A stretch of 64,000 nt of DNA from NCBI GenBank assembly GCA_964595205.1, contig CAZQOQ010000033.1:160509-224508 (forward strand), written 5' to 3'. Below, piece by piece: positions 18,931 through 27,797 of this stretch. Position 1 is the first letter of the stretch, and the number at the start of each line of letters is the position of its first letter. The notes beneath the pieces are model-generated. The model searched no databases. It saw nothing but the letters and a program-made list of their open reading frames with translations, and had not been told where the DNA came from. This stretch comes from JADKIH01 sp964595205 (GTDB lineage Bacteria; Bacteroidota; Bacteroidia; AKYH767-A; 2013-40CM-41-45). The position numbers were made by a program, and so were the translations under genes.

Positions 18931-19538
18931 CTATAAACAGATGATTTCCGTTTATATTGGATCTACTAACCTTAAATTTTATATTTCTGTCGCGTCATTG
19001 TCATGGAAGATGAGAATAATTTCTAACTGTTATAAAAATTTATTAAGTAAGAAATTTGCTATAATTTCTTGCAGTTTATTTTTTACAAAATCGGGTGTTT
19101 GTTTTTTTAAATCATGACTGAGTATTTTGAAAAAGTTTAAATCCTGTCTGAAAAAATGGATGGCAGGAAAATTTAAAATTATTTGTTCAGACATAGCCAT
19201 TCATTGAATATATCTTTCACCAAATTTCTTACATAAATTTTGGAATGCATCCTTCAATTCTCAAATAAAAATTTGAAGAATATTTTAAAAAATACCGGAA
19301 ACCTATTTATCTGTTAATGCTTTAAGGTAATAGGACATAATGTATCGTATAATTCTGTTCAAAAATCAGCGCCCAAGATACATTTAATGTTCACCAATAT
19401 TAATAATTGTTCAACCAACAAAAATGACGTGTTTCCCAAATTAATAACGAACCTGCGCATGCCCGTACATTAATTTGGATTTCAATAAAAATAAAAATTT
19501 ATTCTCCCAAACGAATAAATAAATTTAAATAACAGGTT
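18931..19538. other. Long AT-rich intergenic region (about 600 bp)
   Basis: The open frame that crosses this stretch starts inside the preceding terminator and has no plausible domain, so it is not called. An 8-bp perfect hairpin, AAGAAATT/AATTTCTT (19049-19070), and a TTAATTTGG sequence near 19471 are visible, but neither is convincing. The promoter of the 1875-residue protein must lie here. Confidence 0.45.
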
Positions 19539-22500
19539 ATGAAAGAGCAAAAATTACCTCTATTCACATTAAGCACAAGCTTTAAAGAAGGAAGTCATTT
19601 CAATTCCGGAGAAGGAATTGAATTTAGCAGTTCAAAGTCGATCTTATCTTTTGGATCTTTAAAGGCTACAATATTTATTTTATTATTTGCTTTTTCACTG
19701 TCTGTAAAAGCTCAGACCAGCGGAACCATTCCGATCGGTGGCGCAACGAACTGTTCGATTACGCCATCCGGTACTGTTTGTCCGAATACGATTCGCACGT
19801 ATTATGCTCCTGCCGGAATGACTTCATACTCGTGGACGATTCTTGGAAGCGGAACAATAACTGGTCCTGCAAATGCAAGAACTGTGAGTGTAACAGCAGG
19901 CTCGGAATGCGGAAATTCATTTAAACTCACTGTTACTATGTCTGCGGCCGGTGTCACAACAACATGTTCGCAGATCATCTATGTTGAAGATAAAACATTG
20001 CCTACAATCTCCGGAGCAGCCAACAAAACAGCACCGGTGAATTCCACAAGCGTGGTTTTTGATAATCCAACAGTAAGCGACAATTGCGGAACACCGACAC
20101 TTATAGTGTTATCCACAACTTCATCAAATGGAACGGATGGATCGGTAAGTTATACAAGAACCTGGAAGGCTATGGATGCATGTGGAAATTCTTCCGAGAG
20201 TGTAAGCCAGACAGTCACAGTTTACCGTTCATTAGCCTGTACGATCACCGGCAATAATTCAATATGCCAGGGAGCTTCTACAAGTTTATGTGCCTCTGCC
20301 GGCGCCGCTTCCTATTTATGGAATACCGGAGCGACGACACAGTGTATTACGATTACTGGTCCGGGTACCTATGACGTCACAACATTTGACGGATCTGGAG
20401 CCAGCCTTTCCTGCAGTAAGGTTGTGAGCCTGGCAACACCAATAGGATGTTCAATTACAGGAAATACAAGTTTATGTCAGGGAGGTAGTACAAGTTTATG
20501 TGGTCCTGAGGGAGCAGTTTCTTATATCTGGAGTACAGGAGCCACCACAAACTGCATCGATGTGAATAGCGCAGGGACGTATATATTATCGCTCGTGGAA
20601 AATACAGGATGTACAAGCACCTGCACCACGACCGTAACGATGGGACCTCAACCTGCCTGCAATATCAGCGGTAACAGTACCGTATGCCAGGGAAATACTA
20701 CAAATTTATGTGCACCTGCCGGTGCAACATCCTATGTCTGGAGCAATGGAGCCACTACTCCTTGTATTTCGGTAGGAAGTACAGGAAATTATTCCGTGAC
20801 TGTAACCAATGCGGCGGGATGCAGCAGCACATGCAGTAAATCGGTGACTGTTAACAATGCGCCTTCCTGTTCAATCTCGGGTACATTGTTTATTTGTCCG
20901 GGCGGAACAACTGAGATTTGTGCACCGGCGAACATGATTGCCTACGCATGGTCGACCGGAGCCACAACCCGGTGTATAACCGTAAATACAATCGGTAATT
21001 ACTCGGTTGTTGTTACAGGTCCGAATGGATGTACGACTTCGTGTACACAAACGGTAGATGTCCAGTCAACTACTGCATGCAATATAACCGGAGGCACCGG
21101 ACTTTGCCCGGGCGGCTCTACAAATCTGTGTGCGACCGCAGGTGCAGCATCGTATGTGTGGAGCACGGGCGCAACCACTCAATGTATAAGTGTAACCGCT
21201 GAAGGAACATATTCGGTAACAATAACGAATGCTTCGGGATGTACAACCACCTGCAGCAAGACTGTGACAATGAACGATAACCCGGTTTGTTCGATAACAG
21301 GTAACGGATCTTTTTGTCCCGGAGGCAGCACAGAACTTTGCGCACCCGTTGGTGCGACCAGTTATGTATGGAGTACCGGGGAAACCACTCAGTGCATTAC
21401 GGTGAGAAATGCGGGGACTTATTCTGTTACCATTACCAATGCAAGCGGCTGCAGCAGTACATGTAATAAAACCGTCACACAAAATAACCCTCCTTCCTGT
21501 TCAATCACAGGCAACTCCTCAATTTGCCAGGGAGGTTCCGCCAGTCTTTGTGCACCGGCAGGTATGTCAGTATATCTGTGGAATACAGGTGCAACAACAC
21601 AGTGCATCACCGTTAATAATGCCGGAACATTTTCCGTCACCATTACGGATGCGAACGGTTGCAGCAGCACATGCAATAAAAGCGTAACTACAAATACACC
21701 TCAACCATGTATAATCACGGGAAGTAATTTTATTTGCCCGGGAAATTCGACTTCGATTTGCGCTCCTTCCGGGGCCGCATCTTACTCATGGAGCACAGGT
21801 GCGACAACCCAGTGTTTGACTGTTAACAGCGCCGGAACTTACAGCGTAACGGTAGTCGATGCACAGGGATGCAGCACTACATGCAACAAGAATATAACAG
21901 TGAACAATCCTCCTTCGTGTTCGATAAGCGGTAACACTTCTATTTGCCAGGGGAATTCAACTACATTATGCGAGACTGTCTCGGCCATGTCATATGCCTG
22001 GAGTACGGGCGCAACTACTCAATGCATAACCGTCAATGCTGCGGGAACATATTCAGTTTCGATTACAGATGAAAACGGTTGTTCAAGTAACTGCAATAAA
22101 ACGGTGACTCAAAACCTTTCACCTCCATGTTTCATCACGGGTAACTCTTCGTTTTGTGCAGGAGGTTCAACCAGCCTATGTGCTCCGGCAGGTGCAACAT
22201 CTTATGTGTGGAGCAATGGAGCGACAACTCAATGCATAAATGTTACCAGCGCAGGAAATTATTCTGTGACGATTACTACTTCAGCCGGATGCTCCAGCAC
22301 TTGTAATAAGAACGTTACAATTATGGATGCCCCTGCATGTTCTGTTTCAGGTAACCTGCTTATTTGTAACGGAAGCTCATCGACGCTTTGTGCAACAGCG
22401 GGAGCCACTTCATACCAGTGGAGTAACGGGTCCACCAGCCAGTGTATAACCATAAACACATCAGGCCAATACCAGGTGACGGTTACCGGAAGCAACGGTT

Positions 22501-25166
22501 GCACGGCATCCTGTGCTCAAAACATAGATATCTTACCAACTCCAAATTGTAACGTCACAGGAAATTCTACGATTTGCTCGGGAGGAACTGCAAACTTATG
22601 CGCACCTGGCGGTGCCGCCGCTTATTCCTGGAATACCGGCGCAACTACACAATGTATAAACGCATCAAGTCCGGGAATCTATACAGCAACAATCACTTCC
22701 TCAAACGGCTGCACAAGTTCATGCAGTAAATCAGTGATCGTAAATACTCCGTTGACATGTTCGATTTCAGGTAACAGTTCAATTTGCTCGGGCAGTTCAA
22801 CCACCTTGTGTGTTGCCGGAAACGCATCTACTTATGAGTGGAGCAATGAAGGAACTACATCATGCATCACTGTCAGTTCAGCCGGCACGTACTCAGTGTT
22901 AATAACCGATGCGAACGGCTGTATCAGTACGTGCTCACAGACAGTAACGGTTACTCAATTGCCGACATGTAATATTTCAGGTAACTCGGATATATGCGGA
23001 GGATCCTCAACAGTATTGACGGCCTCCGGAGGAAATTCGTACTTATGGAGTACCGGAGCCACCACAGCATCCATCTCGGTTTCAGCTGCAGCAACGTATT
23101 CTGTGACTGTTTCCAATTCTAATCAATGCACTGCAACATGTTCGAAGACGGTAAACACACACGCATGCGGCATCACGTTAAAGAAGTCGCCGGATATCTG
23201 TGAGTTTCCTGACGGGACACCAACCACAGTAAACTTTACATATAATATAAAGAACAACAGTGATTATTATCCCGCTTCAGGTGATCTCATCGATGATAAC
23301 GGTACGCCGAATAATCCAGCGGATGATATCAATGTATGTACCTGGGGTCCGATTGCTCCGGGCGAAAGCACGAATTGCTACAAGTCGTTCAATATAAACA
23401 CCACTCACACCAATACAGCGAGGGCTACAGGCACATCCGGCGGACAATCAGTGTCTTCTTCATCGACAGCTACAGTAACGGGAATCAATTGCAACTGCAA
23501 CCTGAGTTATCCTGATAATTCGAATCTTCCACGCTCTGCTGTAGTATTCAATGAGAGTGAAGTGTTGCGGGCATCGGATCCGGGAATGACCACATGCGGT
23601 TCGACGGGATCAGTCATTAAAATGTGGTATAACGATGAGCATGCATTGCTCATGGGCGTAAGAGCAGTAAGTGTAAAGACTTTCAGCGGCACGACTACGA
23701 CTAATTATACTATAACTCCTCCTCCGGCAACTTACGGTTGTGTCAGCAATCCGAATGTGGGTGATACGATTTCGACCGGCGACCAGGCAGCAAACGATCT
23801 TTGTGCCGGTGGCGGACGCCCATTGTGGCCTGCGATTTTTATTACAGACCTAACGGTGAACGGTCCCACCAGCAGGATTGGCGACTGGCAGCAGGGTGGA
23901 AAGGGTATTGCTCCTACAAGGGTTTGCGGTACATGGAAGTCTGCAACTAAATTTATCGATAAGACAAAAAATCCGCCTAAAATCACGATCATCACCGATG
24001 TTGATCCGCCAAAGAATAACTGGAATCTTGGCAGCGGCTCGGATATTCCTCCGGGAGGATTTGCTAGTCTGAGGAATGAAGGCTATGGTGCCGAAATCGC
24101 ATGGGACGTAAACAGCCTCGGTCTTATTCCTGGTCATACCTACCGTCTAGTGTTTATGGTTCACGACGGTGACCAGAATAAAACAGGCGGAGACGTTGGT
24201 GAAACCTGTACAACAATTCATATTCCTGATGCGCAGTGTGTGCCGGTTCAACCGCCGCCGCCGCCGCCACCGCCGGTAAATAAGATTTGTTATACGGGCA
24301 CATCACATCGTTATGTGAAAGCCAGCCAGGAGTGGACAATAAATACAACCACCAATAAGCTTACAATTCGTACTACGTTCTCTAAGAATTTCGTAGACAA
24401 TACATATGGCACCGGCGCTATCGGATGGCCATCCGGTCATACTTTTAATCAGCTTGTGGGTTCCGATAATTTGCAGATGGCACTATATGATGCAAACAAT
24501 GTTAAGAAGATGGAGTTTAAACTTGACTACATCACTGCAAGTTCAGGTACACCTTCAGGATACAAGTGCCTTGGAGTTTCAGGAGGCGAAGGGCAGATGA
24601 TATTGGGAAGTGCATCAGATGTGGTGAGCGTAACGACTTCCCTTGATAAAAACCTGAATACATATAACTATACATTATTAACAAACTCACCTGCAACAAA
24701 CAGCAGTTATACGCCTAATGCATCATATCCAAACTGGATCTATGATGTTTGGTATGAAGTAACTGTAAACCTAGCACCTTTCGGTTCCGCCGGTTTTGGT
24801 CGCCCGCTTATTTCATCAGTGCATGCAAGTCCGAGCAAAACGGGAAGCAATACAGAACTTGTGGAAGATACAATATGTACGCAGTCTTCTCCACGAATTG
24901 CTGCAGCGCCTGATGCGCCTACAAGAATTAATGCAGTGGTTTACCCGAATCCTTTCGGAGATGATATAACCATAAATTTTATCACACCATTAGATGAGGA
25001 TGCAAACATTACGATTACCGATCTTGCAGGCAGAATAGTGGAATCGTTTAACCATCCGGCAGGAACTGTAACGACAGGAAGTAATTTGAAAGCTGGTATT
25101 TACTTCGTCGCAATTTCACAAGGCGAATTCAGAAAAATCATAAAAATTGTGAAGTCGGGCGATTAA
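19539..25166 (+). CDS. Giant secreted protein with fourteen 70-residue six-cysteine modules and a T9SS type A sorting domain
   Basis: Encodes 1875 residues. The hydrophobic signal core (ATIFILLFAFSLSV, ending VKAQ) is preceded by about 45 polar residues, an unusually long leader with no internal ATG. Residues about 60-230 contain a PKD-like domain and a HYR-like domain. Residues 234-1211 are 14 tandem modules, each exactly 70 residues except the last. A DUF11-like domain (about 1215-1300, ITLKKSPDICEFPDGTP), a 290-residue region, a polyproline linker near residue 1573 and a further ~210-residue beta domain follow. The end (VVYPNPFGDDITI, DLAGRIVESF, LKAGIYFVAIS) is a T9SS type A sorting domain. 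Probably a long surface fibre or adhesin; the partner is unknown. Confidence 0.92.
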   Translation: MKEQKLPLFTLSTSFKEGSHFNSGEGIEFSSSKSILSFGSLKATIFILLFAFSLSVKAQTSGTIPIGGATNCSITPSGTVCPNTIRTYYAPAGMTSYSWTILGSGTITGPANARTVSVTAGSECGNSFKLTVTMSAAGVTTTCSQIIYVEDKTLPTISGAANKTAPVNSTSVVFDNPTVSDNCGTPTLIVLSTTSSNGTDGSVSYTRTWKAMDACGNSSESVSQTVTVYRSLACTITGNNSICQGASTSLCASAGAASYLWNTGATTQCITITGPGTYDVTTFDGSGASLSCSKVVSLATPIGCSITGNTSLCQGGSTSLCGPEGAVSYIWSTGATTNCIDVNSAGTYILSLVENTGCTSTCTTTVTMGPQPACNISGNSTVCQGNTTNLCAPAGATSYVWSNGATTPCISVGSTGNYSVTVTNAAGCSSTCSKSVTVNNAPSCSISGTLFICPGGTTEICAPANMIAYAWSTGATTRCITVNTIGNYSVVVTGPNGCTTSCTQTVDVQSTTACNITGGTGLCPGGSTNLCATAGAASYVWSTGATTQCISVTAEGTYSVTITNASGCTTTCSKTVTMNDNPVCSITGNGSFCPGGSTELCAPVGATSYVWSTGETTQCITVRNAGTYSVTITNASGCSSTCNKTVTQNNPPSCSITGNSSICQGGSASLCAPAGMSVYLWNTGATTQCITVNNAGTFSVTITDANGCSSTCNKSVTTNTPQPCIITGSNFICPGNSTSICAPSGAASYSWSTGATTQCLTVNSAGTYSVTVVDAQGCSTTCNKNITVNNPPSCSISGNTSICQGNSTTLCETVSAMSYAWSTGATTQCITVNAAGTYSVSITDENGCSSNCNKTVTQNLSPPCFITGNSSFCAGGSTSLCAPAGATSYVWSNGATTQCINVTSAGNYSVTITTSAGCSSTCNKNVTIMDAPACSVSGNLLICNGSSSTLCATAGATSYQWSNGSTSQCITINTSGQYQVTVTGSNGCTASCAQNIDILPTPNCNVTGNSTICSGGTANLCAPGGAAAYSWNTGATTQCINASSPGIYTATITSSNGCTSSCSKSVIVNTPLTCSISGNSSICSGSSTTLCVAGNASTYEWSNEGTTSCITVSSAGTYSVLITDANGCISTCSQTVTVTQLPTCNISGNSDICGGSSTVLTASGGNSYLWSTGATTASISVSAAATYSVTVSNSNQCTATCSKTVNTHACGITLKKSPDICEFPDGTPTTVNFTYNIKNNSDYYPASGDLIDDNGTPNNPADDINVCTWGPIAPGESTNCYKSFNINTTHTNTARATGTSGGQSVSSSSTATVTGINCNCNLSYPDNSNLPRSAVVFNESEVLRASDPGMTTCGSTGSVIKMWYNDEHALLMGVRAVSVKTFSGTTTTNYTITPPPATYGCVSNPNVGDTISTGDQAANDLCAGGGRPLWPAIFITDLTVNGPTSRIGDWQQGGKGIAPTRVCGTWKSATKFIDKTKNPPKITIITDVDPPKNNWNLGSGSDIPPGGFASLRNEGYGAEIAWDVNSLGLIPGHTYRLVFMVHDGDQNKTGGDVGETCTTIHIPDAQCVPVQPPPPPPPPVNKICYTGTSHRYVKASQEWTINTTTNKLTIRTTFSKNFVDNTYGTGAIGWPSGHTFNQLVGSDNLQMALYDANNVKKMEFKLDYITASSGTPSGYKCLGVSGGEGQMILGSASDVVSVTTSLDKNLNTYNYTLLTNSPATNSSYTPNASYPNWIYDVWYEVTVNLAPFGSAGFGRPLISSVHASPSKTGSNTELVEDTICTQSSPRIAAAPDAPTRINAVVYPNPFGDDITINFITPLDEDANITITDLAGRIVESFNHPAGTVTTGSNLKAGIYFVAISQGEFRKIIKIVKSGD
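20238..23171 (+). repeat. Fourteen in-register 210-bp coding repeats (70-residue SprB/PKD-like module)
   Basis: Each unit starts with C-x-I-x-G and has cysteines at positions 1, 10, 18, 36, 55 and 59, with the core SYVWSTGATTQCITV and the motif AGTYSVTITNASGCSSTCN. Stepping 210 bp from 20238 reaches the first Cys codon of copy 14 at 22968 exactly, so there has been no net indel across 13 copies. Copy 14 has lost the third and fourth cysteines (TVLTASG; TASISV) and is two residues shorter. Confidence 0.95.
24250..24276 (+). repeat. Polyproline-coding (CCG)n run
   Basis: A run of CCG/CCA codons encodes eight consecutive prolines (QPPPPPPPPVN), a stiff linker between two domains of the 1875-residue protein. 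It is the only simple triplet repeat in the gene. Confidence 0.85.
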
Positions 25167-25191
25167 TTATCAGTTGAAATAATATTAAATC

Positions 25192-25234
25192 AACGGCAGG
25201 ATGAATGAAAGTTTATCCTGCCGTTATTTTTTTT
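25192..25234 (+). terminator. Rho-independent terminator after the 1875-residue protein gene
   Basis: AACGGCAGGAT (25192-25202) pairs perfectly with ATCCTGCCGTT (25215-25225) around a 12-base loop and is followed by T-rich sequence to 25234. Confidence 0.94.
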
Positions 25235-25294
25235 CCGTATTGCATGAAAAATACGAAAAGATGGTTGGTTTAAACTGTAGGAATAATATTTAAA

Positions 25295-25320
25295 AAGTCT
25301 TTTTTTCTAAAAAAAGGCTT
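25295..25320. repeat. 12-bp near-perfect palindrome
   Basis: AAGTCTTTTTTT (25295-25306) and AAAAAAAGGCTT (25309-25320) are reverse complements apart from one wobble pair, with a 2-base centre. It lies between the plus-strand terminator and the convergent WD40 gene. Function unknown. Confidence 0.5.
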
Positions 25321-25436
25321 GAAAAAACACGAAAATCACAATTATTTCAATAATGAAACCTTTTCTTACATACAGGCGTTATAATGATTGTGTTTCATGT
25401 TAAGTTTTAAGTTAAGTAATTTTAGTTGTTGATCAG

Positions 25437-25467
25437 AAAACTTCGGAGTAAAATCCGGAGTTTTTTG
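25437..25467. terminator. Probable bidirectional terminator between convergent genes
   Basis: AAAACTTCGGA (25437-25447) pairs with TCCGGAGTTTT (25454-25464) with one G-T wobble around a 6-base loop. T-rich sequence follows on the plus strand, and the stem's own A run supplies TTTT on the minus strand. It lies 30 bp beyond the stop codon of the minus-strand WD40 gene, so its main role is probably to end that transcript. Confidence 0.8.
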
Positions 25468-25496
25468 TTTTTATACCATACCCATAATTATACACA

Positions 25497-26402
25497 TCAG
25501 GTTTCCCCGATTTTCCAGCCTATAATCGTTTTATCGTCGCTTCCGGATAACAGAAAGTCGTTGTGCCACAGGATTTTATTAACGCTGTGCCTGTGACCCT
25601 GGTAATGCTCCAGGTCAATCCTGGAAAGAAAGTCGAATGTCTTCCCATCCCAGATTTTTATCGTTTTATCCCTGCTTCCTGTGGCAAAGTATTTATAATC
25701 AGGGGAAAAATCGATGGAGTAGATTGCATAATTATGAGCAGGAACAGAATGTACCAGTTCCAGGTCATCTAAATTCCAAAAATTCAGATGTGCATCCTTT
25801 CCGCCACTTATGAGAATATTTAGATAAGGGTGCAGATATAAGCTGTTTACAGAAGACTGGTGAGCAGGGAAATGCCGGGTAATCTGTAATTCACTGATTT
25901 TTAATATTGTAATATACCCATCTCCACGGCCGATCAATAAATGATCTTCTTCACGATCAAAAATAACGGACCTGATTTTTTCCGGAGTCAAGAGAAAAGA
26001 CCTGATAAAAGAAAAGTTTTCGCCAGACCAAACAGATATTTTCCCATCGGCTCCGGCGGTAAAAATCAGGTTATACTTTTTAGAATAATTAATGTCAAAA
26101 ATTCCTTTATCATGATTCACCAAAAAGTGGATTTCTTTTTTTTGGTTTAAATCGATTACATGCATGCCGCCACCGGAAACACCGACGAGTAAAACATTTT
26201 TCGAATCAATAAATTTTAGAGAGTAAATGGTTGAGCCAGTATTTACAATGGCTTTCATGGAAGAGAGGTTCTCCAGGTTAACGGCAGCTACCATTCTGTC
26301 GCCTCCCCCGGTAAAAATTACATTTTCCCGGGCAGCTTCGAGAGCATATACCGGCGACTCATTTCCTTTTAAGATGAACGCCTGTTGTATGGATATTGAC
26401 AT
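25497..26402 (-). CDS. WD40 repeat protein
   Basis: Encodes 301 residues from the ATG at 26402. The open frame extends 26 codons further upstream, but that start would overlap the radical SAM gene, and the domain begins just after MSISIQQAFILKGNESPVYAL. Six or seven WD40 blades are visible, e.g. HQSSVNSLYLHPYLNILISG, FSPDYKYFATGSRDKTIKIW and HRHSVNKILWHNDFLLSGSD, which form a seven-bladed propeller. There is no signal peptide, so it is cytoplasmic, probably a scaffold. It follows the radical SAM gene by 38 bp and is likely co-transcribed with it. Confidence 0.9.
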   Translation of the reverse strand: MSISIQQAFILKGNESPVYALEAARENVIFTGGGDRMVAAVNLENLSSMKAIVNTGSTIYSLKFIDSKNVLLVGVSGGGMHVIDLNQKKEIHFLVNHDKGIFDINYSKKYNLIFTAGADGKISVWSGENFSFIRSFLLTPEKIRSVIFDREEDHLLIGRGDGYITILKISELQITRHFPAHQSSVNSLYLHPYLNILISGGKDAHLNFWNLDDLELVHSVPAHNYAIYSIDFSPDYKYFATGSRDKTIKIWDGKTFDFLSRIDLEHYQGHRHSVNKILWHNDFLLSGSDDKTIIGWKIGET

Positions 26403-26440
26403 TGAAAATTTTTTACTGAAAGAGAAATGTAAGCATATTA

Positions 26441-27457
26441 TCAGCCGAAGACTTTCAGTCCTTCGGAACAATTTGTGCAAATATCATTTTCTTTCCTGCT
26501 TTTCAAAACAGATTGCCTGAACTGCCTGTACTGATAGCCATTCCAAACATTCCTGAATTTCTCTTCTTTTAAATTTCCCATTTTATAATGTGCGTCCTTA
26601 TCGAAACAGCAGGGGACAGTTTTTCCATCCCAAGTAATTACAGATGAATGCCAGAGTTTCCAGCAGTGATTAAGCAGTTTGTTTTTGATCTCATAGTCAC
26701 CGTTTTTGCTTTTCCTGTAACGTGAGTACTCTTCATTTTCTGGCATGAGGTGGTTTCCACTTTTATAATCATAAATTTGAGCAGTCTTAAAACGGATTTC
26801 ATCAACACCCATTTCAATGGCGAGTTTTTTTGCATCGTTGATCTGATGTTCATTCGGATGTACAACCAGGAACTGAAAAATCACGTGAGGTTTTTTGGAT
26901 TTGAGAGTTTTCTTCCAGCGGATTATATTTTTCGTTCCATCCAGAACTTTTTCAAGTGAACCTCCGATCCTGTATTGCTGATATACTTCCTGGGTAGTTC
27001 CATCGATGGAGATAATTAACCGGTCGAGGCCGCTCTCGACAGTCTTACGGGCGGTTTGGTCGTCAAGGAAATGCGCATTCGTAGATGTTGCTGTATATAT
27101 ATTTTTCGATGAAGCATAACCGAGCATTCGAATAAAATCCGGATTCAGGAAGGGTTCGCCCTGGAAATAGAAGATTATATAAAACAAATCCTTGTACAGT
27201 TGATCCGTTACATTTTTGAAAAGATCTTCCGTAAGCATTCCGGTAGGCCGGCTGAAAGATCTCAATCCGCTTGGGCATTCCGGACAGCGCAGGTTGCAGG
27301 AGGTGGTAGGTTCAATTGAGATGGATACAGGCAAGCCAAATACAATTGGTTTCTTCAGGAGACGTGACAGAAAAAAACCGCTTCCAACCAGAAACATATT
27401 AAAAACCCGCCGGAAGGTGAGTTTTGATAACATGTTTTTTAAATCAGTGGGGGACAT
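26441..27457 (-). CDS. Radical SAM protein with SPASM domain
   Basis: Encodes 338 residues. The radical SAM motif is C54-x3-C58-x2-C61 in EPTTSCNLRCPECPSG, which binds the [4Fe-4S] cluster that cleaves S-adenosylmethionine. Typical downstream features include FYFQGEPFLNPDF and DRLIISIDGTTQEVYQQYR. The C-terminal part has a SPASM-type cysteine set (NHCWKLWHS, VPCCFD, NDICTNCSEG) for auxiliary clusters. SPASM enzymes modify peptides, sugars or cofactors, but the substrate cannot be predicted here. No obvious short precursor peptide is visible next to it. The partner downstream is a WD40 protein. Confidence 0.92.
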   Translation of the reverse strand: MSPTDLKNMLSKLTFRRVFNMFLVGSGFFLSRLLKKPIVFGLPVSISIEPTTSCNLRCPECPSGLRSFSRPTGMLTEDLFKNVTDQLYKDLFYIIFYFQGEPFLNPDFIRMLGYASSKNIYTATSTNAHFLDDQTARKTVESGLDRLIISIDGTTQEVYQQYRIGGSLEKVLDGTKNIIRWKKTLKSKKPHVIFQFLVVHPNEHQINDAKKLAIEMGVDEIRFKTAQIYDYKSGNHLMPENEEYSRYRKSKNGDYEIKNKLLNHCWKLWHSSVITWDGKTVPCCFDKDAHYKMGNLKEEKFRNVWNGYQYRQFRQSVLKSRKENDICTNCSEGLKVFG

Positions 27458-27797
27458 TTTAATTCGTTGATTCGTTTCCCGACAGCCATCGGAATCGTGG
27501 ATTGTAATTCTTATAAATCACTTTAGCAAATTAGTGATTAAAACCTTTGGGAAATGAAGTATTTGGCGATTTATTTTTTTTGATTGACGGGCTTGATCAT
27601 TAATGTGATTAAACCAAAATATCGTCGTTGAAAAATGTGTACAACATTCGATTTTCAGAGAGTGAATTCTTCTGAAACCACTATCAAATCAATGCTTCAA
27701 TAAATTTTGAAATTCAAATGATGATGTTAATAATTCATGTTAATTGTAAAAAAGATAAGAAGTCAGAAAGTTATCTTAGAAGCTTGAAAAAAAAACC
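27458..27797. other. Divergent intergenic region (340 bp)
   Basis: This AT-rich stretch lies between the minus-strand radical SAM gene and the plus-strand 1670-residue gene and should carry both promoters. No convincing TAnnTTTG with a -33 partner, hairpin terminator or RNA gene was seen. Confidence 0.45.

Noticed and set aside
18884..19117. A 77-codon plus-strand frame beginning inside the terminator
   Set aside because: Starts within a strong terminator stem, has poor codon composition and no domain.
20238..23171. CRISPR-like or minisatellite non-coding repeats
   Set aside because: The 210-bp period is protein-coding, with synonymous divergence and conserved cysteines.
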